Shown here piece by piece: positions 1 to 12,800 of a DNA stretch of 64,000 bases (the stretch's first letter is position 1; each line of letters begins with the position of its first letter). The notes under the pieces were generated by a model, which was not told the DNA's origin, ran no database searches, and was given only the letters and a program-made list of their open reading frames with translations. This DNA is from Conus ventricosus. Taxonomy: Eukaryota > Mollusca > Gastropoda > Neogastropoda > Conidae. The position numbers and the translations under genes are program-made. The stretch lies in the NCBI GenBank assembly GCA_018398815.1, contig CM031611.1:49555555-49619554 (forward strand), read 5' to 3'.

Positions 1-369
1 CTCCCTTCAGTATGCCTGTGGCTGACGGTTGGATGGGTTTGGCAGTGTGACCCGAGATGGGGAAAAAACAACAAAACAACAACAACAAAACCAAGATTGG
101 GGGATCTGGAAATCTTTAGGAAAGGGGAGGAGTAGCGGAGACCGGGTGATTCTGTGTCGGCACATACAAAAACCGATTGGAGCAGACTGCCTCAGGGGGC
201 TTCCTTTCTTCCTTCCTGTCTTCCTGGTTCGGTCTTCCTTGAAAGACAAAACACCCCGGACCAGTGAAGCCAGCCAGGCTAGATGGACGGGTCTCTTTCT
301 CTCTTTCTTTCAGACGAGTTCTGGTGCTCACAATGATCTTCTTCTCTCTCTCTCTCCAGTCAGATCTCA
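1..369. other. Left edge, no gene seen
   Basis: I see no coding exon, RNA gene or recognisable transposon here. Pyrimidine-rich stretches (CTTTCTCT...) precede the CA repeat. The open frames are short and continue into the CA repeat, so they are chance frames. Confidence 0.5.
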
Positions 370-370
370 T

Positions 371-427
<57 letters not shown>
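370..427. repeat. (CA)n microsatellite
   Basis: An uninterrupted alternating CA/AC tract of about 28 dinucleotides. It produces the apparent His-Thr repeats in translated frames, which are not genes. Confidence 0.97.
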
Positions 428-428
<1 letters not shown>

Positions 429-479
429 TGGCCTTCTCTTTCTGGTCAAACCCGCGACACTGTATTCTCATGGGCTTTC

Positions 480-1880
480 CTTTTCTGCGCTGCTCTTTAG
501 CCTCTTTCTCAAGTGGAAAAAGTCTTTATTTCAAATGAGGGAACCCCGCTGCACTATGGTTTCTCTTTTAAAATAGAATGCTGCACTATATCTCTTTCAA
601 ATTTAGAACTGCTTTCATATGGTTTTCTCTTTCGAGAGAAAATTTCTGCATATGATTCTTTCAGATGAGAAAAAAATGCATATGGTCTCTTTCAGATGGG
701 ATGCTGCACTATGATCCCCTTTCAATGGGGGAAATGCTGAACTATGGTCTTTTTTTCAGATTTTGAAAATGCTTTCACCTTTTGGGCTCTTTTAAATGAG
801 AAATGCTGCCTATGTTTTCCCTTTTAAATTTAGAAAAAGCGGAAATTTTGGTCTTTTTCTTTTCCGTTTAGAATGCTGCACTTTGATCTCTTTCAGTTTT
901 GGGAACTGCGGGCCCATGGTCCTTTCAGAAGAGAAACCCGCCTTTCACTAGGGCTCTTTTAATGGTGAAGGGTGCCTTTTGGGCTCTTTTTTAGTGAAGA
1001 AAAAGCTGAAAATTTGGGTTTTTCAAAATGAGAAAATGCTGCACTAGGTCTCTTTCAGTGAGAACTGCCCGCCCCTATGGTCCCTTTCTTTTAGATGAGA
1101 AATGCTGCACTATGGTTTTCTTTCAGATGAGAACTGGGTGCCCTTTTGGGCTTCTCTTTCAGATGAGGAAAAAACTGCACTATGGTTCTTTCAGATTTAG
1201 AACTTTTGCCTTTTGTTTTCTCTTTAGATGAGAAGCTTAAAAATATGGTCTTCTCTTTCAGGGTGAGAAAATGCTTTCCCCCAAAGGTCTTTTTTCCCTT
1301 TCCCTGAGAACTATTGACTTGTTTTTCTTTTCAGATTTGGAATGCTTAATATGGTTTTCTTCCTAAAAATTTTTGTCTTCTCTTTCAGTCGAAAATAGTA
1401 CGCAAAGGCCCTCTTGTCAGGAAAGAATTTGCACTATGGGGTTTTTTTCTATCTTTCCCCCGCTTTGGTCTTCTCTTTCAGGTGAAAAAAAACAACACTA
1501 TGGTCGTTCTTTCAGGTGAAAAAAAACAACACTATGGTGTTCTTTCAGGTGAAACAAAAACCCCTTTTGGGGCGTTCCCTTTAAAGGGGAAAAACAACAA
1601 ACAAAGGGTTTGTTTTTTTCAGAGTGAAAAAAAAACAACAATGGGGCGTTCTTTCAGGTGAAAACAAAAACACTATTGGGGTTCTTTTGGCAAAAAAACT
1701 GCTACGTTTTGGTATTTTTTTTGTTTTTTTCCCCAAAGGGTAATTTTGGAAATGCGACACTAGTTTCTCTCTTCCTGCCCCGGGGAAATGGAGCTGCCCC
1801 TTTCCCTTATGGTCTTTTTTCGATGATATCTGACACAAAAAAGTCTACACTTTTTAAAAACCCAAAATGATACATTGGTC
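480..1880. repeat. Degenerate tandem array, unit about 32 bp
   Basis: The motif TTTCAGATGAGAAATGCTGC followed by ACTATGGTCTCT recurs about forty times with unit lengths of roughly 30-36 bases. Many copies carry single-base insertions, homopolymer expansions (GGGG, CCCC, AAAAAA) and G/T or C/T changes. Copies in the right half drift to TTTCAGGTGAAAAAAAACAA. The noise is heavier than in the other arrays of this window, which suggests poor consensus quality as well as real divergence. Confidence 0.85.
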
Positions 1881-1899
1881 TTCTTTTCGGGCAAGGGAA

Positions 1900-2686
1900 A
1901 TTTGTGTGTGTGTGTGTGTGTGTGTGGGTGTGTTGTGTGTGTGGGGTGGGTGTGTGTGTGTGTGTGTGGGGTGTGGCGGGGCGCGCGCTAAGTTGTGGGT
2001 TTTGTGTTGTGTGTGTGTGTGTGTGGGTTTTTTTTATAAGTAAAACCCAAAAAATTAAACGCCGGCTGTTTCAATGGGTGCGGGGAGGTGTGTTTTTACT
2101 TGCGCTTGCTTTGCGCGTACATTTAAAATGTTCCAAGCGGGGAAGTCAGATTTTTTTCAACACAATCTCTATTGGATTTGTAATCTTTAAAATTAAAAAA
2201 AACCGTTTTGCTGGGTTTTTTAAAAAAAAAAAACATTTTAAAAACCCCCCCCCCCCCCCCCCCTCCCCATCTATCAAAAAGTTTGAAGCTTGGATTTTTC
2301 TTTAAAAGGGTTTTTTCTCCACAGATGGGAAGAAGGAGGGGAAAAAGGAGGGGGAAAGGGTAGGGCGATAGGGAGCCTTTTCAAGTTTATCCATGACGCC
2401 AACACATCCCTCTCCCCCCTCTTTTCTCCTCCCTTCCCCTCCGCTTTCCCCCCGGGCTTCCTCTCCACTCTCTTCCCCCACTGACACTGCAATGTCATTT
2501 TCATTTTACCCTCTCCTTCCATCCCCCTCTCTCCTTTTTCCTCTCCTCTCTTCTGACACTGTCAAAGTATGTCATGTCCCCTTCTCCTCTCTCTCCCCTC
2601 TCTCTCCTCTCTCTCCTCTCCCCCTTTCTCTCTCTCTCTCTCTTCTCTCCCCGCGAGAGAGTGACTGTGTGTGTGTTGTGGTGGTG

Positions 2687-2717
<31 letters not shown>

Positions 2718-3654
2718 GTGCGTGTGGTGTGATGTGTCGTGTGTGTGGAGTTGTGGGGTGTGTGTGTGGGGTGTGTGGTGTGGTGTGCGTGGTGGTGAGT
2801 GTGATGTGGCGTGGGTGGTTTTTGTGCGTGTGTGTGTGTGTGTGTTGTGCGTGTGTGCTGGTGAGTGTGTGTGGTGTGGTGTGTGTTTGTGTAGTTGTGG
2901 GGTGTGTGTGTGGGTTTGGGGTGTGCGTGCCGTGCGGCCTAGGAAAGAAGGGGAGGAGGAGGGAAAAGGTGGGGGAGGAGAAAAGGGGGACAAAAGAAGG
3001 AAAAAAGAAGAAGAAGAAGAAGAGAGAGAGAGAAAGAGAGAGAGAAGGAGGAGAGAGAGAAGAGAAGGGGGAGACAAAAGGACAGACAACAAGGTGTGTG
3101 TGTTGGTTGTGTGTGTGTGTGTGTGGTTGTTGGGTGTGTGTGTGTGTGGTTGTGCAGACAGACAGGTGGGGTGTTTGTGTTGTGTTGGGGTGTTGTGTGT
3201 TGTGTGGTGTGTGTTTGGGGTTTTGCCGCGCGCCTTTTCTTGCGGGGCAGGGGAAACACCCCGTTTTCTTGACGACACCCCAAAACCAGGGGCAGGGGCT
3301 GCCAGCACATTGATCGGGGCAATTAGCGGTCTTTTTTAAGGCCCTACCCCCGCCGATAACATTTACACCCAGTGACAAAACACAAAGCCGGGGCCTGTCG
3401 TCTCCCTGACTGCCCATAGCCTACCCCCCCCCCCCCCCTCAACAAAACCTTTTTCCCCTCCTTCCTTCATTTGTCCCCCCCCCCCCCCCCCCTTTCCTCC
3501 ATCTCTTTCCCCCCCCTGCTCTGGTGTGTGTGGTGTGGGTGTGTGTGGTGTGTGTGTGTGGTTGTGGTGTGTGTGGTTTCTGTCTTTCCCTCTTCCCTCT
3601 GCTCTGTCTTCCCCCTCTATCTCCCCCCCCCTCCCTCCTCTCTCTCCTTCTTCA

Positions 3655-3689
<35 letters not shown>

Positions 3690-3869
3690 CTCATTTTGTC
3701 CCGTGCCCCTGGGCCAACAACCTCTACCCTTTCCTAAACACACTTTTAGTAATTTTCAAGTCGTTGTTTTAATAAAAGCCAGAAACGTCCGACAGAGGGC
3801 TTTCAGGAAGAAACATATACTAGTGTTTATGGTCTTTTCTTTCGCGTAAGGTCACTTTTTGATCTCAGG

Positions 3870-3931
<62 letters not shown>

Positions 3932-3972
3932 AAAAGAGAGAGAGAGAGGGAGAGAGAGCATGTGTGTGTGTG

Positions 3973-4015
<43 letters not shown>

Positions 4016-4055
4016 GTGTGTGTGTGTGTGAGTGTGTGTGTGTGCTTCGGAGCAC
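1900..4055. repeat. Low-complexity block of (TG)n, (GA)n, C-runs and CT-rich DNA
   Basis: Imperfect TG tracts lie at about 1901-2035, 2660-2930, 3090-3215, 3520-3585 and 3960-4045. GA-rich tracts lie at about 3010-3065 and 3869-3958. CT-rich DNA fills 2400-2660 and 3590-3700, and pure C runs lie near 2246-2262, 3423-3438 and 3476-3492. All long open frames here are Cys/Val, His/Thr, Ser/Leu or Arg/Glu repeats on both strands with no domain-like stretch, so I call no gene. Confidence 0.9.
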
Positions 4056-5418
4056 CAAAAACTGGAGGCATTAACCTGGGAATTTAAATTTGGGGCACCA
4101 CAACCTGGGAATTTATTTTGGAGCACTACAACTTGGAAAATGTACTTTTGGGCACAACCTAAAAGCAATTTACTTTAGCACCACAACCAGGGAATTATTT
4201 TGGAGCACTACAACTGGAAATTTTCTTTGGGGCACAACGGGCACAACCTATAGCAATTTACTTTTAGGCACCACAACCGGAATTATTTGGAGCACTACAA
4301 CTTGGAAATTTACTTTGGGGCACAACCTATAGCAATTTACTTTGGGCACCACAACCCAGGAATTTATTTTTTGGGGCACTACAACTTGGAAATTTACTTT
4401 GGGGCACAACCTATAGCAATTTACTTTGGGGCACCACAACCTGGAATTTATTTTGGAGCACTACAACTTGGAAATTTACTTTTGGGCACAACCTATAGCA
4501 ATTTACTTTGGGTCACCACAACCTGGGAATTTACTTTTGTAGCACTACAACTTGGAAATTTACTTTGGGCACTACAACTTGGAAAATTACTTTGGGGCAC
4601 TACAACCTGGGAATTTACTTTGGAGCACTACAACTTGGACATTTACTTTGGGCACTACAACCTGGTAATCTACTTTGGGGCACCACAACCTGGGAATTTA
4701 CTTTGGGGCATAACCTGGAAATTTGCTTTGGGGCACCACAACCTGGGAATTTACTTTGGGGCATAACTTGGAAATTTTCTTTGGCGCACCACAACCTCGG
4801 AATTTACTTTGGGCATAACCTGGAAATTTACTTTGGGCACCACAACCTGGGAATTTACTTTGGGACACAACCTGGGAATTTACTTTGGGGCATAACCTGG
4901 AAATTTACTTTGGGCATCACAACCTGTGAATTTACTTTGGGGCATCACAACCTGGGAATTTACTTTGGGCACCATAACCTGGGAATTTACTTTGGGGCAT
5001 CACAACCTGGGAATTTACTTTGGGGCATCACAACCTGGGATTTTACTTTGGGGCATCACAACCTGGGAATTTACTTTGGAGCATCACAACCTGGGAATTT
5101 ACTTTGGGGCACCATAACCTGGGAATTTACTTTGGGACATCACAACCTGGGAATTTACTTTGGGGCATCACAACCTGGGAATTTACTTTGGGGCATCACA
5201 ACCTGGGAATTTACTTTGGGCACCATAACCTGGGAATTTACTTTGGGCATAACCCTGGGATTTACTTTGGGCATCACAACCTGGAATTTACTTTGGGGCA
5301 AAACCTGGGAGTTTACTTTGGGGCACAACACCTGGAAAATTACTTTGGGGCTTTAACCTGGGAATTTTCTTTTGAGGCAAATCCTGGGAATTTATTTTCA
5401 GGACACAACCTGAGACAA
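4056..5418. repeat. Satellite array, 28-bp unit
   Basis: The unit is GGGGCATCACAACCTGGGAA followed by TTTACTTT (28 bases), in roughly 50 copies. Copies in the right half (about 4680-5300) are regular. Those on the left alternate between a CACAACCTATAGCAATTTAC form and a CACTACAACTTGGAAATTTA form. The unit length is not a multiple of three and the + strand has few stops in any frame, so long frames (up to 282 codons at 4508-5356) arise as a by-product. Confidence 0.95.
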
Positions 5419-5419
<1 letters not shown>

Positions 5420-5478
<59 letters not shown>

Positions 5479-5488
5479 GGACACCTGT

Positions 5489-5538
<50 letters not shown>

Positions 5539-5594
5539 CACACACGGACACACAAACACACACACATACATACAAACACTCACTCCAACACACA

Positions 5595-5629
<35 letters not shown>

Positions 5630-5735
5630 GCACGCACGCACACACACACACCACACACACACACACACGGACACAGTTCACACATAAAAAAAACACACAC
5701 AACACCACACACACACCACTACACACACCCAACCA
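5420..5735. repeat. (CA)n-rich block
   Basis: Long CA tracts, interrupted by CCGGACACCTGTCC, CGCACGCACGCACG and similar short variants, run up to near the assembly gap. No gene is visible. Confidence 0.95.
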
Positions 5736-5819
5736 CCCACTCATCCTGACAACACAATGCTACCTTTTTTTCGAACACATCCCAACATAACCCCTTCCTT
5801 AGCACAATCCCGGTTTTTA

Positions 5820-5919
5820 NNNNNNNNNNNNNNNNNNNNNNNNNNNNNNNNNNNNNNNNNNNNNNNNNNNNNNNNNNNNNNNNNNNNNNNNNNNNNNNNN
5901 NNNNNNNNNNNNNNNNNNN
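5820..5919. other. Assembly gap, 100 N
   Basis: Exactly 100 N, the usual placeholder for a scaffold join of unknown size. The left contig ends in satellite and CA repeat; the right contig starts in ordinary AT-rich sequence. Adjacency across the gap is not proven by this sequence. Confidence 0.99.
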
Positions 5920-8054
5920 GAGTAGGAAAGAAAGTGTACATGATATCAGTTACAGATATTTTCTTCATCTTCAGCCTTTTTTTTTTCAATTTCAAATCTT
6001 TGCCAAGTCATTACTATAATGATGGAAGAATTGTTAACCTGCACTTGTTTTCCCCCACTACTTAATTGATCAGTTACAGATATGTTAGTTATGATAGAAA
6101 ATATTGATAGAGTATTATTGTGACTTAAGAGTCATCAACATTGCTTGATTTGTGTGTGATCTAGATAATTACATGCATATAAACTCAGATTGAGATCATG
6201 CATGTTAAAGTGTTTTCCCCTCCTTTTTTTTTTCAGCTGTAAATATTGATATTCAAATGCTTGTTTCATTGTCAGATTAATGATGGTAAGAAAAGTTTGT
6301 TAAATGGTAATTTTTCTGAAGTGGAACATGAAGATATATCAAATGAACCAGAACTGAAAATCATAAATAAAAGGAGAGAGCTGTGACAGTATTTCTGAAC
6401 TTCTTAATTGGTTCTAGTAATTGTTTCTTGTCTAAGCTTTTATCAATTAAATGTGTCCACAACAAGCAACAAAGATTTGACAATGGAATTTAAAAGGAAT
6501 TTTATAACTAAAAGTAGTTTATGATATACTTACTTGTCCAAACAGATGCCTTGTCCCCTACTTGGCATAAAATGTCACCATATCAGATTCCTCAAAAAAA
6601 AAAAAAAAAAAAAGAATTTGGATAGCAGGGAGCTAATCATGCCTCAAAAGAAGGTTAGGCTGAAAGGGCGATTACCCTTAGCAAGTTCACTTCAAGTTCC
6701 GTTTCTAAGGATGCACAAGGGAGAAAGAGAGGACAACTGTAGAAATGATGTGGAGGAGAAATATTGCCTGCCAAATGGCAAGCATGCTGAAAAGTACAAA
6801 AACAGAAGCTTGACCGCTTTGGTTTGATCAAAATGCTGAAAACAGCAAAGGTTCCAAACACACTACTTGTATAGCCAAGAAAGTGTGCCTGTCGATGGAT
6901 ATCTGTTCCAGGTAAATAGCCCAAACTGAGGGGATGCCCATAAATGGAAAATGGCAGTTGCCAGATGCAAGGCTTAACCAAAGTGTGGTTCTTTTCGTAG
7001 ACCAAAAAGGAGTGAGAATCTTAAGCAGACTTGGTAACTTTGAAGAAGGACAACTTTGTGTATCTTCCAGGAGAAGGGTTGAAATAGGAGGGGAGGGAGT
7101 TGATGTGGACAACAGACAAGGAGTTGGAAATTTTAGTTCTCACATGAAAAACCTCGAAATTCATCACTGAAAAGCTGTAATTTCAGTATACATCATCACA
7201 GACTTCATCAGCATTGTCATCGATATTATCTGCTTTTGCACCGAACATGCCTGCATCATGAAGGGTTTTGGTCAAGGTCAAAGGACGCCCAGGCCTCCTG
7301 TCCAGTGTCCACCAAGCCTTGCCCTTTTGCAGCAGGGACTCATGTAGAATCCCCTCCCTGTGGGAAACTGTCTGACCCTGAGCCTTGCCAAAGGCAAGCT
7401 GAACAGCACATTCATGGCGAAAACACATTCCCTGGCCACTTTTCTTGACATATAATGTGCTGAGGGGTTGAGAGCGCCAAAAGGGAGGTAGGGAGGGGGG
7501 GGGGGGGGGAGGCACCATGGCCTGTTTCCACACCTGGGAACCAATACCAAACCAGTGTAAATGGGGGATGCACATGTCTCTCCAGCCGAAACTTGTGGAC
7601 TGACATGAAGGCTTATGCAGCCTGAGTGGTAAGGTTCAAGGGCAACATTTGGAACATAAGACGCAGGGTCCCATGAGTGCAGGCTCTAAGGGGCTAACAG
7701 CAGCACGAAGGGCAGACTGTGACTCTGCAGAGGGAATGGGAGATTACAGAAGAGACTCCCAAAGTGCACAACAGCAGAGGCACATGCTGGAAATGCGACG
7801 CTGATAGAGCACAAGGTGCAGGGATGTTGAGACCAAATTCTCCCTTGTGAAGAACGAAAGAAAGTAGCTTCCTCAGCGGAAAACAAAGTGAGCTTAAAAG
7901 GTGGCTTGAGAGCAAGAAAAGAAAAAAACAAACTAAGAGCAAACCATGAAGAATAGAAAATAACAAACAAGTAGGGTAACTCTTGCTCCCATGATGAAAC
8001 AAATACACGCCCGTAACTCCAAAGGAACAGAGCAGGATATGTTCCCTTGCGGGG
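5920..8054. other. Unique-looking sequence without a recognised gene
   Basis: AT-rich to about 6650, then mixed. An A-run (about 6594-6613) and a G-run (about 7497-7509) are present. Short open frames at 6534-6827 (+), 6934-7170 (+) and 7183-7575 (-) have no motif I recognise, and I could not find exon-like segments matching the DH or PH domain of the gene that follows. If the contig join is right, this is upstream intron of that gene. Confidence 0.5.
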
Positions 8055-8395
8055 AAAAGGAGAAAGCTGAGCTGTGTTTGAAGATGGTGCAACGCAGCAA
8101 TAGAGGAACTCACTAAGGACAGGAGGAAAAGGAGAAAGCTGAGCTGTGTTTGAAGATGGTGCAACGCAGCAATAGAGGAACTCACTAAGGACAGGAGGAA
8201 AAGGAGAAAGCTGAGCTGTGTTTGAGGATGGTGCAATAGAGTAACTCACTAAGGACAGGAGGAAAAGGAGAAAGCTGAGCTGTGTTTGAGGATGGTGCAA
8301 TAGAGTAACTCACTAAGGACAGGAGGAAAAGGAGAAAGCTGAGCTGTGTTTGAATACGATGCAATGAAGTAACTCACCAAGGACAATCACTCTTC
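8055..8395. repeat. Minisatellite, 72-bp and 64-bp units
   Basis: Five copies begin with AAAAGGAGAAAGCTGAGCTG at 8055, 8127, 8199, 8263 and 8327. The first two intervals are 72 bases and the last two 64, because the later units lack an eight-base segment around GCAACGCAGCAATAG. Minus-strand frames of 180-204 codons over this array are a by-product of the 72-base period. Confidence 0.93.
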
Positions 8396-8689
8396 AGGAC
8401 TAACCAGCTATGGAGGCATGTTAGCTCCCTGCTCTCCCAGTTTCATATGTTTGTGTGTTTTTTTCTCTCAGAAAACTGATAATATGGCTTTGTTGTATGC
8501 CACATGGGACAAGGCGTTTATTTGGACAGGTAAATATTTAAAAAAACACACACATTCAGAATAAACTGACCAGCAAGTCTTTGTTTTTTGGTGTGTGTTT
8601 TTTTCTCTCATCATCACTGGCAGTATATGTTGCATGAAAATATGATTAAAAAAAAGGTAATGGCTGTTTATTTGATTTTATGGTTTGGT

Positions 8690-8729
8690 AACACACACAC
8701 ACACACGCGCACACACACACACACACACT
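8690..8729. repeat. (CA)n directly before exon 1
   Basis: A CA tract with a central CGCG interruption ends about ten bases before the open frame of exon 1. It occupies the place where a polypyrimidine tract would be expected. Confidence 0.9.
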
Positions 8730-8739
8730 GCCACCACCA

Positions 8740-8866
8740 ATGTCTCTGAACGAGAAGAGTGATAAACTGTGCAGGGCGGACAAGCCACACTATGTGATGC
8801 AGACTTCCACAGCTGCAGTGAAGAGTGAATGGTGTGTGGACTTCATCATGGCCAAACTAGCCATTG
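8740..8866 (+). CDS. RhoGEF exon 1 (end of PH-like domain)
   Basis: The frame reads KPHYVMQTSTAAVKSEW followed by CVDFIMAKLAI. This is the last strand and C-terminal helix typical of a PH domain in a RhoGEF: an aromatic-containing strand, then a Trp-containing helix. The donor is CCATTG|GTAAGG, phase 1. The two leading bases of exon 2 complete a Glu codon, so the junction is coherent. The true 5' edge is uncertain. The frame is open from 8740, but a CA repeat lies immediately upstream, and the nearest plausible acceptor is the AG ending at about 8774 (ACTGTGCAG), which would shorten the exon. Confidence 0.72.
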
Positions 8867-9165
8867 GTAAGGAGTTCCGCATTGTCTCTTTCTTTCTTTC
8901 TTTCTTTCTCTTTCGTCTTTTCATCACTCTGATGCAGAGTGACGGTGATATAGTGTTTGTTTGGCTCTCAGGGAAGCGTTTCAGGCAGAGGTTTACAAGT
9001 TTTCAGTTTCAGCGCACTCACTATCTCCTGTGTATGTATCTCTTTCTGTGTGCATGGCAAGGATAGATTTTAAGACTAGGTAAGCTAAGACCTAAAATCT
9101 TCACAATTGGATGTTAAGAATCTGTCAGTATGTGTGTGTGTGTGTGTGTCTCTGTCTGTCTGTCT

Positions 9166-9208
<43 letters not shown>

Positions 9209-9210
9209 TC

Positions 9211-9248
<38 letters not shown>

Positions 9249-9845
9249 CTTGCTCTCTCTGTGTCTTTCTCAGTCTTTTTGTCAGACAATCTGGACCTGT
9301 GGAATTTGTATTGCAAATAATTATAAGATCTTCTGCAGATATATACATACACACAATTACTTTGTTTTGTGAAACTGGACAAGACCAAATCTCCACTCGT
9401 AACCACCAGTGTCTATTCCATCATGGCATTTCAGTGAGGCAAGCAATATGTGGCAGTGCTGGTCTCCTCTCCAAATGTCTTCGTTCGTTCGTTCTGCGTA
9501 TGCAGGCTGACACTCCTGCGGACACTGCCTGTATAGACAGACAGTGGAGTTTTGTGTGTATGACCGTTTTTTATCCCGCCATTAAGGCAGCCATACTCCA
9601 TCTTCGGGGAGATCCAAATGTCTTGATATGATAACGGTTAAAGCCCCATTTTCCGTTGGGCAGATAGCAGGAGTTTTCCAAGCTGAAAGTCTAGTCCCAT
9701 GAGTGGTTTGAAGCTGCCACCATTAGGTCTACAGGCAAACACTCAAACAGAGCTGCCAACCATCCCGCTTTCAGCAAATTGTTACGCTCAAACGCATGAC
9801 ATTCCACTATTCTGCTTGACATAAAAAGATTCTGCTCTGCTCCCC

Positions 9846-9876
<31 letters not shown>

Positions 9877-12800
9877 AAAAAAAAAAAGAAAAGAAAAAAG
9901 GAAAGGTAATTTATTCGCAGTTTTGCGCATCTGCTGTTTGTATAGCCAAAGAGCTGCTTGGAAATTCACTTCTGGTTCAACTTCTTCCGCGGCCATCGTG
10001 TCGAAACGACCTACTGGATCAGTTAATCCTAAGGCAGAAAAGAAGAAAAATGAATTAGAACAAGTGCAGACTCAGGTTGCTTTCTGCCGTCATGATGGGA
10101 GTGCTGCTGATCCCAGTCAGCAGTTCAGCCTGTGGAAGTGTTCAGCCTTGTCAGGAAGAACTTACAGATTTTTGCCCCACCTTGGGTCAAGACACTACAG
10201 AGGCACTGATGATTCTGAAGTGTAGAAATGAGCCAAGTCATAAGATGAAGTTTAGTGACAGTGTGCATCAAAAATGTAAAAGAGCAGCAATGTATTGGCT
10301 GAGACATTGATTCGATGAGAGACTTGACAAAAGGATAGAAAATAAAGAGTCTGGAATGTCACAGTTTTGTTTTGGGTGCAGTAGCATATGTATTCCTCTT
10401 AACTGTCAGAAATTCCTCTCAGTTTTCAAAAATATTCCTCTCAAATGTCTTCAGAGGTTAGCAGCTCTGGCCCCAGCTTCAAAGTGGAAAAGGAGTAAAA
10501 ACCTAAGATCTCGCTTATATTTGAAAGTGCTTTTTCCATTGGACAGACCCTCCGCTGGAGGTAGATTGAAGAAGTTCATGATGACGGGCAAGGTGAAAGA
10601 TTGGATGGTTTGAATGAAACGCCACTATCCTGTAGCATATGATTTGAGGATCAAGAGATGTGGAGATCGCTGACTAGGTAGGCCTGTGTTTTGCACCATT
10701 AAGATTGAAGGTCAGGGGGAACAGTGATAACAAAACTCGTGGGTACTGACTGAATTTATACCTTGCAGTTTACAGACTCTCAGGATGCAGTCCGATGAAG
10801 GAAAGTGTTCAGCTGTAATAACTTCTGATCCATGTGTTAATTATAAGAGCTCATGGGAAAGCAGAGATCTTACACCAAAATTGGGTGGATCCTGGATATG
10901 CTGTTATATACATGGATCTGCAGCATAGATCCACACCAACATTGGGTGGATCCTGGATATGCTGTTATATACATGGATCTGCAGCATAGATCCACACCAA
11001 CATTGGGTGGATCCTGGATATGCTGTTATATACATGGATCTGCAGCATAGATCCACACCAACATTGGGTGGATCCTGGATATGCTGTTATATACATGGAT
11101 CTGCAGCATAGATCCACACCAACATTGGGTGGATCCTGGATATGCTGTTATATACATGGATCTGCAGCATAGATCCACACCAGAAATGGAGTTGTCCTAG
11201 GGCCAGTTTAATCTTTTTACCAAATGTTGTTAAAAGCAGTTCAATAGCCTTTGCGTACCCTTGCTGAAGGGTTCTTTGGCCTTACCTAGGATAAGATAAT
11301 GTTGCTTATAGCCCAGCCGACCGCAAAGGGCCACATCAGGGCTGTTGGCCTTACCTGCACTCCAGATCTTCATCAGTGATACAACAGTCCGTCCAAGTGT
11401 TTTGTTCTTTTTTGATTTAGTGTTTTCTGTGTCTGTTTTAATGTTGATGTGGTGTAGGTGGATTGTGACTTTCCCCACTTCTTACAAAGCCTTCGTTGGT
11501 GCTCTGGGTTGCAACCGTTAAGGACTATTTCTGCAGAGAAACAGAACAAGCCGGGATGGGACCGGTCCCCTTTGGCTGGTAGTGAGGACATGGAGCCAGT
11601 GCCAGCTCTCTTCATGAAGTGTGTGCCTGTCGATGTTCCCAGGAACTTCACCAAGGTATCGTCACACTTGACAGTTTTAGGTTTTGTGTTAGCTGTGTGA
11701 ATATAATGTCGTTGTAAAGAAGTCTTGATACTGTGAGTGAGTGTGCATGTGTTCCTCTGCGTGTGTGTCCTCAGAAACTTCACTGAGATGTCATGCCTGA
11801 CAGTACTTTGAGGCATTAGAGTTTGAGTCAAACATGTGTACATTCATAGGTTACTGCTGAGAGGTCCCGAGGGTATATGCAGAGGTCTCCAGAAACTTCA
11901 TTAAAGTATCACTGCTGACAGTCATTGTTCTTAAATCACCCAGTTTGCAAGGGCAGCATGTAAGAAAGTCAGACAGGTGTTCGTAATATTCTCTTTCCTA
12001 AAGATCTTGTCATGTATCCCTTTTCTTGTCTTCAGTTTAACATCTTTTCGCCAAATGTGATATTAGATTATTGCACTTATGTATTTCACAACACTTGCCT
12101 TTCGGGAAAGAAATCCTTCTTAAGAATGTTGACAGATTTTAAAAAACCATCATGCTTTCAGGTGAAATGTGCCATACCTGTGTTCATGCCAACCATGCCC
12201 CAAGTGAGCGGCATAGGGGTGCAACACCTGTGGGTGTGCACCTCCACCCAATCCCGTGGTCAAGTGTCTGTCGTGTCGCTGCACAACACTCGACCAGCTC
12301 TGACCGAGGCGTTCAAGGCATGCGACTGTGAGGTGCTGTGTGCCGAGCTGGTGTCAGGCTGCGGTCAGAACACGGAGGCTTCCCGCTTCCTGTTCAGCGA
12401 GGACACCGTCTGGATGGCCAACACACACAATGAGTGAGTGGCAGCAACACAGTAAAAAATCTAGTCATGGATGAAGTTTTACGTGCGTATTCCTGTGAGA
12501 GCAGACCTGTTTAGGTATACGATTTCACCATATTTTGTACTCGTATTTGGCAGAAGTACAATAAATACAGCGCATGGGGGAAAAATACGGCGAAAAAAAA
12601 TCTATCATTTCCATACACTGCACATTTCAGGAAATGGGTGTATTGACATAGCTGCTGTGCGTATACTCTCCTCGCAATTTTTCATGTCGATGTTTCTGAT
12701 AGGCCGAGAGCGCCCATTCCTAGTTCTCAGCTCTGAGATTAGGTGTGGTTTCGGTGAAGCCTTTTAGCATTCTCAGCTTTCACGCTGAGCCAAGTTCCTA

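Noticed and set aside
2562..3417. Long His/Thr, Cys/Val and Ser/Leu frames on both strands
   Set aside because: They come from CA/TG and CT/GA low complexity only.
4508..5356. 282-codon open frame
   Set aside because: It lies wholly within the 28-bp satellite; the protein is only the satellite read in rotating phase.
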